Below the pieces are notes generated by a model that worked only from the letters and a program-made list of their open reading frames with translations, was not told where the DNA came from and searched no databases. From Bacillus tianshenii (GTDB lineage: Bacteria > Bacillota > Bacilli > Bacillales > Bacillaceae_N), in contig CP129018.1 in assembly GCA_020524525.2 (NCBI GenBank), positions 744,001 through 808,000 of the forward strand: 64,000 nt of DNA, written 5' to 3'. Shown here piece by piece: positions 25,144 to 33,762 of the stretch; position 1 is the first letter of the stretch, and each line of letters opens with the position of its first letter. Made by a program: the position numbers and the translations under genes.

Positions 25144-26549
25144 AACGACTGCGGGCGAAACTAAGCAATTTAAAAATCAAATGGAAGCTGGCGCTAGGAG
25201 CAGCACTTCTGTTAAGTGTGCTGTTTTTAACGTATAATGTCTTTCAATTTCTAGTGATGAATAACTGGATTGTGCGTCATGAGCAGCAAATCATTGAAAA
25301 TCATATGCAGGAGCTTCAGGCCTATTATCAGGATAAACAGGAGCGTTTATCGCCGGAGTTGATTCATAACAGCGCTACTTTTGTAACAAAGGTAAATGAA
25401 AAATTTCAATCGATTCGCATTATTGACAATCACGGAAAGGTCTTATTATCTGTTTCAGACGGAGTGCCTGAAAGCTGGGTTCAGCCTGAAAATACGACCA
25501 CAAAACAGGTGCAATTATTAAGACATGGGGAAGATCGGCTGTTAATTGTTCGCACTCCTCTGATGGACGGTTCATTTGTTGGGACGATTGAAATTGTGAA
25601 AAACTTAGAAACGCTTGATGAGCTTATCAACCAATCATTGTTGGTGATGATTGCGACAGGCATTGGGGCGATTATTTTAAGTTTATTCGGCGGAGTGATC
25701 CTTGCAAAGCATCTGTTAACGCCTGTTCGGGAAATGTCTGATACGGTTGATCGAATCAAAAAGCACGGGCTGAAAGAACGGGTGCATGTCAGTGACAATC
25801 ATGATGAAATTTCCGAGCTTGCTCTGCATTTTAACGGTCTAATGGATCAGATTGAAGCATCCTTTGAACAGCAGCGACAGTTTGTTGAAGATGCATCACA
25901 TGAGCTGAGGACCCCTCTGCAAGTAATGAAAGGGCATTTATCAATGATTGACCGCTGGGGAAAGGATGACCCGGCTGTTTTAAATAAATCGCTGAAATCC
26001 TCCTTAAGAGAGGTCGACCGTTTGACCCATTTAGTGCAGGATTTATTAGAGCTGTCTCGCTTGGATTCCGAACGTTATGAGCGGACAGAGCTAGAACAAA
26101 TCGAGGTCGCCCCAGTGATAAAGGCAGTGGTCAAAAACTTTGAACCGCTCGATGAAAATTACGTTTTTCGGTTTGAAGACGGCGATTGTTCATGCAAGCT
26201 GCTGATTCGCCGAACACATTTGGAGCAGCTGCTTGTCATTTTACTTGATAATGCGATGAAATATTCAAGTGACGTTAAGCAAATCGACGTACGGCTACAG
26301 AAGGAGAACGACAACGTGGAGATTGCAGTGCAGGACTACGGGATTGGCATTCCAGAGGATGAGCTGCCACATGTATTTGAACGTTTTTACCGGGTTGAAA
26401 AATCACGTAATCGAAAAAAAGGCGGGTACGGAATTGGCTTATCGATTGCAAAGCGGATAACTGAAAAATACGACGGTTCAATCCAGATTGAAAGCGAGCT
26501 GAATCAAGGAACAAGTGTGATTGTAACCTTTCCGGTAGATGGAAGCTAG
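25140..26549 (+). CDS. Membrane sensor histidine kinase (ArlS/YkoH-like)
   Basis: 469 residues. Membrane helices at ~18-40 and ~166-188 bracket a ~125-residue extracytoplasmic sensor. HAMP (~190-242) leads to the dimerisation domain with the phospho-acceptor His254 (EDASHELRTP) and a full ATPase domain: N box DNAMKYS, DYGIGIPEDE, F box FERFYRVEKS, and GGYGIGLSIAKRI. All catalytic elements are present. It pairs with the upstream response regulator through a four-base overlap. A terminator follows immediately. The stimulus is unknown. Confidence 0.93.
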   Translation: MKRLRAKLSNLKIKWKLALGAALLLSVLFLTYNVFQFLVMNNWIVRHEQQIIENHMQELQAYYQDKQERLSPELIHNSATFVTKVNEKFQSIRIIDNHGKVLLSVSDGVPESWVQPENTTTKQVQLLRHGEDRLLIVRTPLMDGSFVGTIEIVKNLETLDELINQSLLVMIATGIGAIILSLFGGVILAKHLLTPVREMSDTVDRIKKHGLKERVHVSDNHDEISELALHFNGLMDQIEASFEQQRQFVEDASHELRTPLQVMKGHLSMIDRWGKDDPAVLNKSLKSSLREVDRLTHLVQDLLELSRLDSERYERTELEQIEVAPVIKAVVKNFEPLDENYVFRFEDGDCSCKLLIRRTHLEQLLVILLDNAMKYSSDVKQIDVRLQKENDNVEIAVQDYGIGIPEDELPHVFERFYRVEKSRNRKKGGYGIGLSIAKRITEKYDGSIQIESELNQGTSVIVTFPVDGS

Positions 26550-26580
26550 AAAACCTTAGTCGAGTGCTGAGGTTTTTTCT
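26550..26580 (+). terminator. Terminator after the two-component operon
   Basis: AAACCTTA pairs with TGAGGTTT around a nine-base loop, with a T6 tail. Confidence 0.8.
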
Positions 26581-26618
26581 GTTTGAATAACCATTATTTT
26601 GCTATAAAATAAAGAAAG

Positions 26619-27719
26619 GTGAAGAAATGGAGTGAAGCTGTTGTGGGCTTGGAACGAGATGTGCAGGAATATATCAAAAACCGTGACAAATATCTTCCAA
26701 TTGATGTGCGTTCACAAGGGGAGTTTCAAGAAAGTGCCTTGCCCCAAGCGGTAAATGTGCCGCTTTTTAACAATACAGAACGGGCAGAAATCGGAACAAT
26801 TTATAAGCAAATTGGACAAGACGAGGCAAAATGGCGGGCGATGGAAATCGTCTCACCAAAGCTGCCAGGCTTGTTATCAGAAGTGAAGTCTTTGGGGGCA
26901 AGCTCAGGAAAAACACCGCTTCTTTATTGCTGGCGGGGCGGTATGAGAAGCCGGTCTATGACTCATTTTGCCGAGCTTGCGGGCCTTAAGGTTGAACGGC
27001 TGAATGGGGGATACCGAGCATTTCGAAATGCGATATTAGCTGAAATCCCGAAGCTGCTGCAAAAGAAAGCGGTCGTCCTGTCCGGCATGACAGGGACGAA
27101 GAAGACAGTGGTTCTTAAAGAGCTGCAGAAGCGGGGCTATCCCGTTCTTGACTTAGAGGCAATGGCCGAACATAAAGGCTCTTTATTCGGAGCTATTGAT
27201 GGCCGCACGCCTGCTAATCAAAAGACATTTGATGCAAGGCTTTTTGAAGCGTTGGACGAAATTAAGGATTCACCGTATTTTATCATGGAGGGAGAAAGCA
27301 AGCGAATCGGGCATTGCGTCTTGCCAGAAGTGTTGTTAGAACGCAAACAAAACGGCATAACAATTCATATCGAAGCGTCACTTCACAGTCGAATCAAACA
27401 GATTTACGAAGACTATGTGGTACCAAATCAACAGGACCCAGCGTTTCGAACGAGGCTTGAAGCGATTCTGCCGATTATTCGAAAACGGATAAAGAACCAT
27501 CAAGTCAAAGCCGAAATAGAAGAAGCGTTTGCCAAGCGAGATTACTATACATTTATCGAATATCTGCTTATTCATTATTATGACCCACGTTATCAGCACC
27601 ATGCTGTTCCTGTTACAAGCGGTTCATATGTAGTGAACAGTGAGCAGATAGAGAGCGCTGTCGAACAAATTGAACAACTGATTCGAGAAATTGTGCAGCC
27701 GGCCTGCAAAAAAAGATGA
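26619..27719 (+). CDS. mnmH: tRNA 2-selenouridine synthase MnmH (SelU), Walker A altered
   Basis: Up to 366 residues. An N-terminal rhodanese domain has the catalytic Cys104 (LLYCWRGGMRSRSM). A C-terminal P-loop domain begins with VLSGMTGTKKTVVL. In the family the loop is normally GxTGxGKT; here Lys161 replaces the Gly before the catalytic Lys162. The enzyme swaps sulfur for selenium at the tRNA wobble uridine, using selenophosphate from SelD; no selD is in the window. The start is uncertain. GTG at 26619 gives the longest frame but lacks a good site; GTG at 26643 has GGAG ten bases upstream. Alone between two terminators. Confidence 0.85.
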   Translation: MKKWSEAVVGLERDVQEYIKNRDKYLPIDVRSQGEFQESALPQAVNVPLFNNTERAEIGTIYKQIGQDEAKWRAMEIVSPKLPGLLSEVKSLGASSGKTPLLYCWRGGMRSRSMTHFAELAGLKVERLNGGYRAFRNAILAEIPKLLQKKAVVLSGMTGTKKTVVLKELQKRGYPVLDLEAMAEHKGSLFGAIDGRTPANQKTFDARLFEALDEIKDSPYFIMEGESKRIGHCVLPEVLLERKQNGITIHIEASLHSRIKQIYEDYVVPNQQDPAFRTRLEAILPIIRKRIKNHQVKAEIEEAFAKRDYYTFIEYLLIHYYDPRYQHHAVPVTSGSYVVNSEQIESAVEQIEQLIREIVQPACKKR

Positions 27720-27748
27720 CTTCGGACAATCGGAAGTCATCTTTTTCT
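27712..27748 (+). terminator. Terminator after mnmH
   Basis: AAGATGACTTC pairs with GAAGTCATCTT across an eight-base loop, followed by TTTTTC. The left arm overlaps the stop codon. Confidence 0.9.
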
Positions 27749-27840
27749 TAATCCGATTTTCGAAGCCAAGCCCCTTTTCTTGCTTCTTAAGATCTCAAAT
27801 TCTATAATTTAGCTTATTCTTAGAAAAAGAGGTTTATAAA

Positions 27841-28773
27841 ATGAAAACATTGCAGTCGAATGAACAAGTGTCAGGGAATTTAGCGGCAGTTGGCGCATAC
27901 ACCTTATGGGGTGTGATGCCGATCTATTGGCGCTTAATTGAAGACGCTTCTCCGCAAGAAGTGCTGGCACACCGGATTGTTTGGTCATTTGTATTTATGT
28001 GTCTCGTATTAATTGGCACAAAAAAGCTAAACAATCTCGTAACAGAAATAAAAGTGTTATTAGCGGAAAAACGCCGATTATTTATTCTAATCGCGGCTTC
28101 TGTTTTCATAACGTGCAACTGGTATTTATATATTTGGGCGGTGGCAAATGCGCATATTGTACAGGCCAGCTTAGGCTATTATATCAACCCGTTGATTAGT
28201 GTCCTTTTCGGTGTTCTGTTTCTAAAGGAGAAGCTTGCGAAGGTACAGGTTGTGTCGGTGGTTCTAGCATTTATTGGCGTGGCGTTTCTCACCATTCAAG
28301 CCGGCGTATTTCCGTGGATTTCGCTGTTACTGGCAACATCGTTCGGCTTGTACGGTCTGTTGAAAAAATTAGTCCGGCTCGGCGCAATGGTAGGGCTGAC
28401 GGTTGAGACATTGATCACGATGCCGTTTTCACTGCTTTATATTTTCACCCTTCAAGCTGACGGGGGAAGCTCATTTCATCTCAGCAACCTGTCGCAGTCG
28501 CTTTTATTAATGGGGGCAGGTGTTGTAACAGCTGTGCCGTTATTATTGTTTGCAACAGGAGCGAACCGGATTTCTCTCGCGATGCTCGGCTTCTTTCAAT
28601 ATATCGCCCCGACGATTATGCTGATTCTCGGTACGGTTTTCTATGGTGAGCCATTTAATCAAGACCATTTATTTGCGTTTCTATTAATCTGGGTATCGCT
28701 GCTCTTATTTACACTTTCGCGGACACGATGGTTTGTCCGGCTTCAAAATAAGCATGTTAGCCAATCCTCGTAA
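27841..28773 (+). CDS. rarD: RarD-type EamA-family transporter
   Basis: 310 residues with ten hydrophobic helices in two EamA halves. The N-terminal signature YTLWGVMPIYWRLIEDASPQ, followed by AHRIVWSF, is characteristic of RarD, the 'chloramphenicol-sensitive protein' branch of the drug/metabolite transporter superfamily. Substrates of most RarD proteins are not established. GAGGTTTATAAA precedes the ATG. It is a single gene with terminators on both sides. Confidence 0.88.
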   Translation: MKTLQSNEQVSGNLAAVGAYTLWGVMPIYWRLIEDASPQEVLAHRIVWSFVFMCLVLIGTKKLNNLVTEIKVLLAEKRRLFILIAASVFITCNWYLYIWAVANAHIVQASLGYYINPLISVLFGVLFLKEKLAKVQVVSVVLAFIGVAFLTIQAGVFPWISLLLATSFGLYGLLKKLVRLGAMVGLTVETLITMPFSLLYIFTLQADGGSSFHLSNLSQSLLLMGAGVVTAVPLLLFATGANRISLAMLGFFQYIAPTIMLILGTVFYGEPFNQDHLFAFLLIWVSLLLFTLSRTRWFVRLQNKHVSQSS

Positions 28774-28784
28774 GAAGGCAGAAT

Positions 28785-28815
28785 AAGCCGCTTCAATTAC
28801 AGAAGTGGCTTTTTC
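28785..28815. terminator. Terminator shared by rarD and the small convergent gene
   Basis: AAGCCGCTTC (28785-28794) pairs with GAAGTGGCTT (28802-28811) and is followed by T5. Confidence 0.85.
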
Positions 28816-28982
28816 TAGTCCTTCTCCTTACCTTCTTCGTTAATTTGATTCATTCCGCCGCCAAAATACCATTCTTTCTGCTTAAGGAATGCGATAAATG
28901 CTTTGAAGAATTCGTTGGCCCCAATGTTCCCATCATTTGTATACACACACCTGTTAATTTCAATGCCAATTTGTTTTCTCAT
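28815..28982 (-). CDS. Small conserved-looking protein, 55 residues, unknown
   Basis: ATG at 28982-28980 is preceded by an excellent site, AGGAGGTTCAG, and the frame ends TAG at 28817-28815. The product is soluble and mixed in charge: MRKQIGIEINRC at the start, NEFFKAFIAFLKQKEWYFGG in the middle and a Lys/Glu-rich end. It shares the convergent terminator with rarD. The strong ribosome site and its exact fit between terminator and promoter region make it a real gene. I do not recognise the family. Confidence 0.65.
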   Translation of the reverse strand: MRKQIGIEINRCVYTNDGNIGANEFFKAFIAFLKQKEWYFGGGMNQINEEGKEKD

Positions 28983-29043
28983 CTGAACCTCCTGTTTGGA
29001 TAGTCCTTTCTTTATTTAAGCCCAGCTTCTCTTTGTGCGGATA

Positions 29044-29069
29044 GTTTAATGAAAATTGTAATTGGGTAA
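29044..29069 (+). promoter_or_regulatory. SigB-type promoter of katE
   Basis: GTTTAA (29044-29049, perfect -35), 14 bp, GGGTAA (29064-29069, one mismatch from GGGTAT). Catalases of the general stress response are classic SigB targets in Bacillus. Confidence 0.65.
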
Positions 29070-29123
29070 CCAACTTATAGTGGATTTTCTACATATTTAC
29101 CTACTAGAGGGAGGAATCGGACG

Positions 29124-31169
29124 TTGAGTAATGAGCACAAAGGGAGCAAGAAGGACAAGCAGTTAGAGCAATTTCGGACGGATGATGAAGGAAAGAAGCT
29201 AACGACCAATCAAGGCTTGAAGATGTCGGAGGATGAATTTTCGCTTAAAGCTGGTGAGCGCGGCCCGACGTTAATGGAGGATTTTCATTTTCGTGAAAAG
29301 ATGACTCACTTTGACCACGAGCGCATCCCTGAACGGATTGTTCACGCGCGCGGATATGCGGCACATGGGGAGTTCCAGCCGTATGATGATGCGATGAAGG
29401 AGTTCACAAAGGCGAAATTCTTAACAGACCCAACCGTGACAACCCCAGTGTTCGTTCGTTTTTCAACAGTTGCAGGTTCGAAAGGTTCGTCTGAAACAGT
29501 TCGTGATGTGCGTGGGTTTGCGACGAAGTTTTATACGGAAGAAGGGAACTTTGATTTAGTTGGAAACAATATTCCGGTCTTTTTCATTCAAGATGCAATT
29601 AAATTCCCTGATTTAGTGCATGCATTAAAGCCTGAGCCTCATAATGGAATGCCGCAGGCTGCTTCTGCGCATGATACATTTTGGGATTTTATTGCAAATA
29701 ATCAAGAGTCAGCACATATGGCGATGTGGGCAATGTCTGACCGAGCGATTCCACGGAGCTTCCGAATGATGGAAGGGTTCGGTGTGCATACGTTCCGGTT
29801 TGTGAATGAGCAGGGACAAGCTCATTTTATTAAGTTCCATTGGAAGCCTGTATTAGGCACGCATTCGCTCGTTTGGGATGAAGCGCAAAAGCTATCAGGG
29901 AAAGATGCTGATTTCCATCGCCGTGATTTGTATGAAGCGATTGAGGGCGGCGACTATCCTGAGTTCGAATTAGGTGTACAAATCATTAAAGAAGAAGACG
30001 AATTTCAATTTGATTTCGATGTGCTTGATCCGACGAAAATTTGGCCAGAAGAAGACGTACCTGTAACGATTATCGGGAAGATGACATTGAACCGGAATGT
30101 CGATAACGTCTTTTCTGAGACAGAACAAGTAGCCTTCCATCCAGGGCATGTCGTTCCTGGCATTGATTTTTCAAATGATCCGCTTCTACAAGGGCGTCTG
30201 TTCTCTTATACGGATACACAGATCAGCCGTCTCGGTGGCCCGAACTTTCATGAATTGCCGATTAACCGTCCTGTTTGCCCGTTCCATAATAATCAGCGAG
30301 ATGGGATGCACAGAATGACGGTTAATAAAGGACAAGTAAGCTATCATAAGAATTCTCTTGCGAATAACACACCAGAGCCTGCAAGCGAGGCAGAAGGTGG
30401 GTATGCGCATTATCAAGAAAAAGTCGAAGGGCACAAAGTACGGAGCAGAAGTGAAAGCTTCAAAGACCATTTCTCACAAGCGAAATTGTTCTGGAATAGC
30501 ATGAGCGAGCCAGAGAAAGACCATATCATCCAAGCATTCAGCTTTGAACTCGGCAAGGTAAAGAGTAAATCTGTTCAGCAGCAGGTTGTTGATATGTTCG
30601 CAAATGTCAGCCTTGATTTGGCGAGAGGGTTTGCGAAGAATATCGGAGCTGTGCCTCCAGAAGAAGGCGGCTCAAGTGTTACAAAATCATCACCAGCGCT
30701 AAGTCAGGAAAATACGAAGAAAAAGCCTGCAACACGTAAGGTTGGCGTTATTATCGGAAATGACTTCAATGGTGAAGATGTAACGCAAGTGTTGGCTGCA
30801 CTGAAGGCAGAAGGGGTCAATCCGGAAGTTGTGAGCGACGAGCTTGGCACATTGAAAGCCTCGAACGGAGCAGAGCTTGAAGTCGACCATACTTTCCTAA
30901 CAGGTGAATCTGTCTTATTTGATGCGTTGTATGTCGTCGGTGATAAGGAACAAAGTAAGAAATTCAAGCATGACGCCTTCTATTTCATCAATGAAGCCTT
31001 CTCACACTTTAAGCCAATCGGTGCGACACATGAAGGGAAGGCATGGCTAGAAGAAGCAGGTATTTCAAACAGCCCTGGTGTCGTCCAAGGTGAGGATATG
31101 AAGGATTTTGCACTGAAATTTACAGAGGCAATTGCTGAACACCGCCACTGGGAGCGTCAAGTCGTATAA
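29124..31169 (+). CDS. katE: Large-subunit catalase KatE (HPII type)
   Basis: 681 residues, the length of clade-2 large-subunit haem catalases. The catalytic His74 is in ERIVHARGYAAHG and the proximal haem Tyr (~362) in RLFSYTDTQISRLG. A C-terminal flavodoxin/DJ-1-like domain begins near residue 537 (KVGVIIGNDFNGEDV), which small catalases lack. It destroys hydrogen peroxide in the cytoplasm. The start is TTG at 29124 behind GGGAGG. A SigB-type promoter 55 bp upstream points to general stress and stationary-phase expression. Confidence 0.95.
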   Translation: MSNEHKGSKKDKQLEQFRTDDEGKKLTTNQGLKMSEDEFSLKAGERGPTLMEDFHFREKMTHFDHERIPERIVHARGYAAHGEFQPYDDAMKEFTKAKFLTDPTVTTPVFVRFSTVAGSKGSSETVRDVRGFATKFYTEEGNFDLVGNNIPVFFIQDAIKFPDLVHALKPEPHNGMPQAASAHDTFWDFIANNQESAHMAMWAMSDRAIPRSFRMMEGFGVHTFRFVNEQGQAHFIKFHWKPVLGTHSLVWDEAQKLSGKDADFHRRDLYEAIEGGDYPEFELGVQIIKEEDEFQFDFDVLDPTKIWPEEDVPVTIIGKMTLNRNVDNVFSETEQVAFHPGHVVPGIDFSNDPLLQGRLFSYTDTQISRLGGPNFHELPINRPVCPFHNNQRDGMHRMTVNKGQVSYHKNSLANNTPEPASEAEGGYAHYQEKVEGHKVRSRSESFKDHFSQAKLFWNSMSEPEKDHIIQAFSFELGKVKSKSVQQQVVDMFANVSLDLARGFAKNIGAVPPEEGGSSVTKSSPALSQENTKKKPATRKVGVIIGNDFNGEDVTQVLAALKAEGVNPEVVSDELGTLKASNGAELEVDHTFLTGESVLFDALYVVGDKEQSKKFKHDAFYFINEAFSHFKPIGATHEGKAWLEEAGISNSPGVVQGEDMKDFALKFTEAIAEHRHWERQVV

Positions 31170-31177
31170 GAGCAAAG

Positions 31178-31214
31178 AGGGGAAGTTGACTCTATATGGT
31201 CAGCTTCCTTTTCA
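31178..31214 (+). terminator. Terminator after katE
   Basis: GGAAGTTGAC (31181-31190) pairs with GTCAGCTTCC (31199-31208) with one G-T pair; TTTTC follows. Confidence 0.75.
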
Positions 31215-31228
31215 ATAAGGGGTTTTCG

Positions 31229-31504
31229 ATGAATACTGGGAAGAGAATATTCTTCTATATAGGGAATATTGTGATTGGGATTTTTTCTTATTATGCTTAT
31301 CTTTACTTTTGGTTTCTGTTCAGCTGGGGAGAGTCATTTCCTTCTGCTGAAGCATTTCTAAGTGTTATTGTCGATGCTATTGTTTTTTTCGTATTTAATG
31401 TCTTATTACTGCGAAAGGAATCGAAAAAACATTGGTCAATTGCGATTGGAACAGCATTTGGCAGCCTCTTGGTTTTCGTGGCGATCTTTGCTTTTTCAGC
31501 ATAA
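31229..31504 (+). CDS. Small membrane protein, about three helices, unknown
   Basis: 91 residues from the ATG at 31229, which has AAGGGG just upstream; an in-frame ATG at 31196 lies in the loop of the katE terminator and is not credible. Helices at ~8-32, ~45-65 and ~72-90 cover nearly the whole protein. Motifs are unremarkable (YAYLYFWFLFSWGESFPSAE). It may be expressed by read-through from katE or from its own promoter. No function can be assigned. Confidence 0.65.
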   Translation: MNTGKRIFFYIGNIVIGIFSYYAYLYFWFLFSWGESFPSAEAFLSVIVDAIVFFVFNVLLLRKESKKHWSIAIGTAFGSLLVFVAIFAFSA

Positions 31505-31514
31505 ATGTCACATT

Positions 31515-31611
31515 TTTTTCACAATTAACAAGGGATAATATGTAATATTTTGTCGAAAATGTTTTAATTTAGTTTAAAAATTAGTACAATACTCCTTGTG
31601 TGTGAATTTTC
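31515..31611. promoter_or_regulatory. Region upstream of sda with DnaA-box-like sites
   Basis: TTTTTCACA (31515-31523) differs from the DnaA box TTATNCACA at one position, and TGTGAATTT (31601-31609) is a two-mismatch box on the other strand. A TACAAT -10-like hexamer lies at 31585-31590. In B. subtilis sda transcription is repressed by DnaA boxes. Confidence 0.35.
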
Positions 31612-31641
31612 TAACAAATGACGAAAGAAGTGAAAGTAATC

Positions 31642-31779
31642 GTGGAAAAGATGTCTGATAAGCTGTTGGTTGAGACATATGAAGAAGCACAAAAATGTGA
31701 AGTGGATGAACGATTTCTTCAGCTGTTAGAAGAAGAGTTAGTAAAGAGGGAATTAATTGAACTAGAGGAAATGAATTAA
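31642..31779 (+). CDS. sda: Sda, sporulation-initiation checkpoint protein
   Basis: 45 residues from GTG at 31642. With this start the N-terminus (MEKMSDKLLVETYEEAQ) aligns position by position with B. subtilis Sda (MRKLSDELLIESYFKAT), and the second helix DERFLQLLEEELVKREL matches its counterpart. GAAGTGAA is a fair ribosome site; ATG at 31651 is the alternative. Sda is a helical hairpin that binds the KinA dimerisation domain and blocks the phosphorelay while chromosomes are replicating or damaged. Its presence shows the organism uses a Bacillus-type sporulation phosphorelay. Confidence 0.8.
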   Translation: MEKMSDKLLVETYEEAQKCEVDERFLQLLEEELVKRELIELEEMN

Positions 31780-31796
31780 TGAATAACAAATTGTAG

Positions 31797-31836
31797 AAAA
31801 AGCTGCCCTATTTTCATTGTAGGACAGCTTTTTTAT
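31797..31836. terminator. Terminator between sda and the SEC-C gene
   Basis: AGCTGCCCTA pairs with TAGGACAGCT (one mismatch), with A5 before and T6 after the stem. Probably used by both convergent genes. Confidence 0.8.
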
Positions 31837-31842
31837 TTTGAT

Positions 31843-33009
31843 TTATACGCTTATGGCAGTGATGTTGGAGTAGTAATGCTCCTTCCATTTTGAAAGGCTT
31901 GCTAATAAACCTTGGGAAAAAGCGAGGTCATGAATAAGGGAGTATTCGGAGGCATCAATCCGTTCGCCGTAGAGTGCCTGCTTACGAATGGTCGTGATTT
32001 CGGTCAATTGTTCATATAAGTAAGGGACATTGTCGGAAATGTAAGGGAGAGTACGGTATTTCAAATAATCTTGCAAGTCGCGCCATAATAAGCGGGCTCC
32101 TGTGTTCCATTGCTCGTTTAAGGTAATCACTTCACGAAGCTCCTGTTCAAGCACACCTAACAGGCTTGTCGCGAGTGAGCAATAGCAGTGAGGTTCAAGC
32201 TGACTGCTTTCAATATAGGCTTCTTGGGTATGAACAGTTGTTAAGGTGTGAATAGAGCTCTTGTTGAGGTATTGATAGTGTGCCCAATCTACTTTCGTAG
32301 TGAAATCTAGAGGTGGGGCAGTTTCTCGTCTTATTGGAAACGTATGGACGGTAGTGCTTGTTGAGTCGGTATCTTTGAGAAGCTCCCAGCCGACAAGTGT
32401 GTTTGTTGCATCGACAATCATTTTTCCACCACTGATGTTGTCATCATCTGTAAAGCCGTGCAACAGGCTTGCATAGCCAAATTCCGTTAACACTCTCATA
32501 GCCTCATAATCAATTGATTCATTTGGAACGGCTAGAAAAGCAGATAAGTTGGCAGAAGCAACCGTCTTTAAGAGTGAAAGCTCTGCCTTGCACAGTCGAT
32601 CTTTTGCTTGGGTTTTCGTTGGTCTTTCAAAGATTATCCCTTCATATGTCAGCTTCTTAAGTCGGAAGGAAGCATACGATGGACCTTGTAAATAAAGCTG
32701 ATAAAGCTCACTATTTAAAAATTGCAGGTGCTCGGCATTCTTGTTTTCTTTTCTTAATTCAAGCAAGATTTGCTCAAGGCGTGCTGCGACAAACTGGCGC
32801 ATATTTTCTGTTAAGTTATGGGCGCTTATTGGCAGCTCTGCCTCGGGAATTTCAATCGTAAAGAAACGTTTAATCGCCGAGAGGGTGGATAATTCCGCTT
32901 CATTTAATGACTTGACGACAGATTGACTAATTGTTTTATGCAGGCAGCATTTTTTATATTTTCTGCCTGAGCCGCACGGGCAGCGTTCATTACGTCCGAT
33001 TTTTTCCAT
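31843..33009 (-). CDS. SEC-C zinc-motif protein
   Basis: 388 residues. The N-terminus is a SEC-C motif: Cys10, Cys12, Cys21 and Cys22 in [14 protein letters not shown], the zinc-binding tail found at the end of SecA and in many stand-alone proteins. The remaining ~350 residues are soluble, mixed alpha/beta, and match no family I recognise. No signal or membrane helix. TAGGAGGTTATCG is a strong ribosome site. SEC-C modules contact SecB or ribosomes in known cases; the role here is open. Confidence 0.8.
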   Translation of the reverse strand: MEKIGRNERCPCGSGRKYKKCCLHKTISQSVVKSLNEAELSTLSAIKRFFTIEIPEAELPISAHNLTENMRQFVAARLEQILLELRKENKNAEHLQFLNSELYQLYLQGPSYASFRLKKLTYEGIIFERPTKTQAKDRLCKAELSLLKTVASANLSAFLAVPNESIDYEAMRVLTEFGYASLLHGFTDDDNISGGKMIVDATNTLVGWELLKDTDSTSTTVHTFPIRRETAPPLDFTTKVDWAHYQYLNKSSIHTLTTVHTQEAYIESSQLEPHCYCSLATSLLGVLEQELREVITLNEQWNTGARLLWRDLQDYLKYRTLPYISDNVPYLYEQLTEITTIRKQALYGERIDASEYSLIHDLAFSQGLLASLSKWKEHYYSNITAISV

Positions 33010-33079
33010 CGATAACCTCCTAAATAAAAATGTTACTTCTATTGTAACGTAAGAAATGTCTGAAAAGTATCATCTTTTC

Positions 33080-33124
33080 GAAAAAAATAGGCTGTTTCTC
33101 CAGTTTTTTCGGAGTAAACAGCCC
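33080..33124 (-). terminator. Terminator after the IseA-like gene
   Basis: On the minus strand GGCTGTTT pairs with AAACAGCC around an 18-base loop, followed by a T-rich run. Confidence 0.85.
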
Positions 33125-33134
33125 GTTTGAACGG

Positions 33135-33671
33135 TTATTTAACGCCCATGGACACCCGCCATCCTGCACCGTCGAGATGTTGGATCGTCACTTCCTCTTC
33201 CACGCTTTCGCCTGTATCCCCAAGAGGAACGGTTGCATGATAGATGATGCTCGTTTCATTCGCTGAAATCACGTCAAGCTTGGCACGATTCCAATCAAGC
33301 AAGCTTCCGCCATCAGCATTCGGCTGAGCAGCGCGTGAGGCGATTTCGACGATTTTTAACTCTGTCAAAATCTGATTTGCTGTTTCAGGTGTGAACGTTT
33401 CCTCTAAATATTTCTGGACCTTCGCAAGCGTGCTTAGATCATCGCCTAAATAGCGGTACGGCGTTCCGTTATACGCCGTTTCTTCTATTTTTCCAGCTAG
33501 ATTGCCGCCGCTTAGTACATAGTAATAATGCTCGTTAGCACTTGCTAATAGTGCTGTGATTTCTGCATCACTCGGTCCTTTCTTCGATTGCTGTGCTGCA
33601 CCTTGCATTTGCGTACTGCATGCAGTTACAACAATCAGCATCATCCCTACTAAAAGCATTCTCTGAAACAT
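33135..33671 (-). CDS. Lipoprotein resembling IseA, an inhibitor of cell-wall DL-endopeptidases
   Basis: 178 residues. A lipoprotein signal ends VVTAC (Cys18). The mature part follows the pattern I associate with the IseA/YoeB family: YYVLSGGNLAGK, then YRYLGDDL, FTPETANQIL, a central AQPNADGGSLLDWNRAKLD, VPLGDTGE and GWRVSMGVK at the end. IseA inhibits D,L-endopeptidase autolysins such as LytE/LytF in B. subtilis; that protein is secreted, whereas this one would be membrane-anchored. The assignment rests on remembered motif order, so it is moderate. Confidence 0.6.
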   Translation of the reverse strand: MFQRMLLVGMMLIVVTACSTQMQGAAQQSKKGPSDAEITALLASANEHYYYVLSGGNLAGKIEETAYNGTPYRYLGDDLSTLAKVQKYLEETFTPETANQILTELKIVEIASRAAQPNADGGSLLDWNRAKLDVISANETSIIYHATVPLGDTGESVEEEVTIQHLDGAGWRVSMGVK

Positions 33672-33762
33672 CGGTCATCCCCCTAATCCTTCACTTTTCT
33701 CTCCAATATAGACTTTATTTCAGAGGAAAAGGTTTCAGTATTTTCTTTGATAAGGAAATTTT

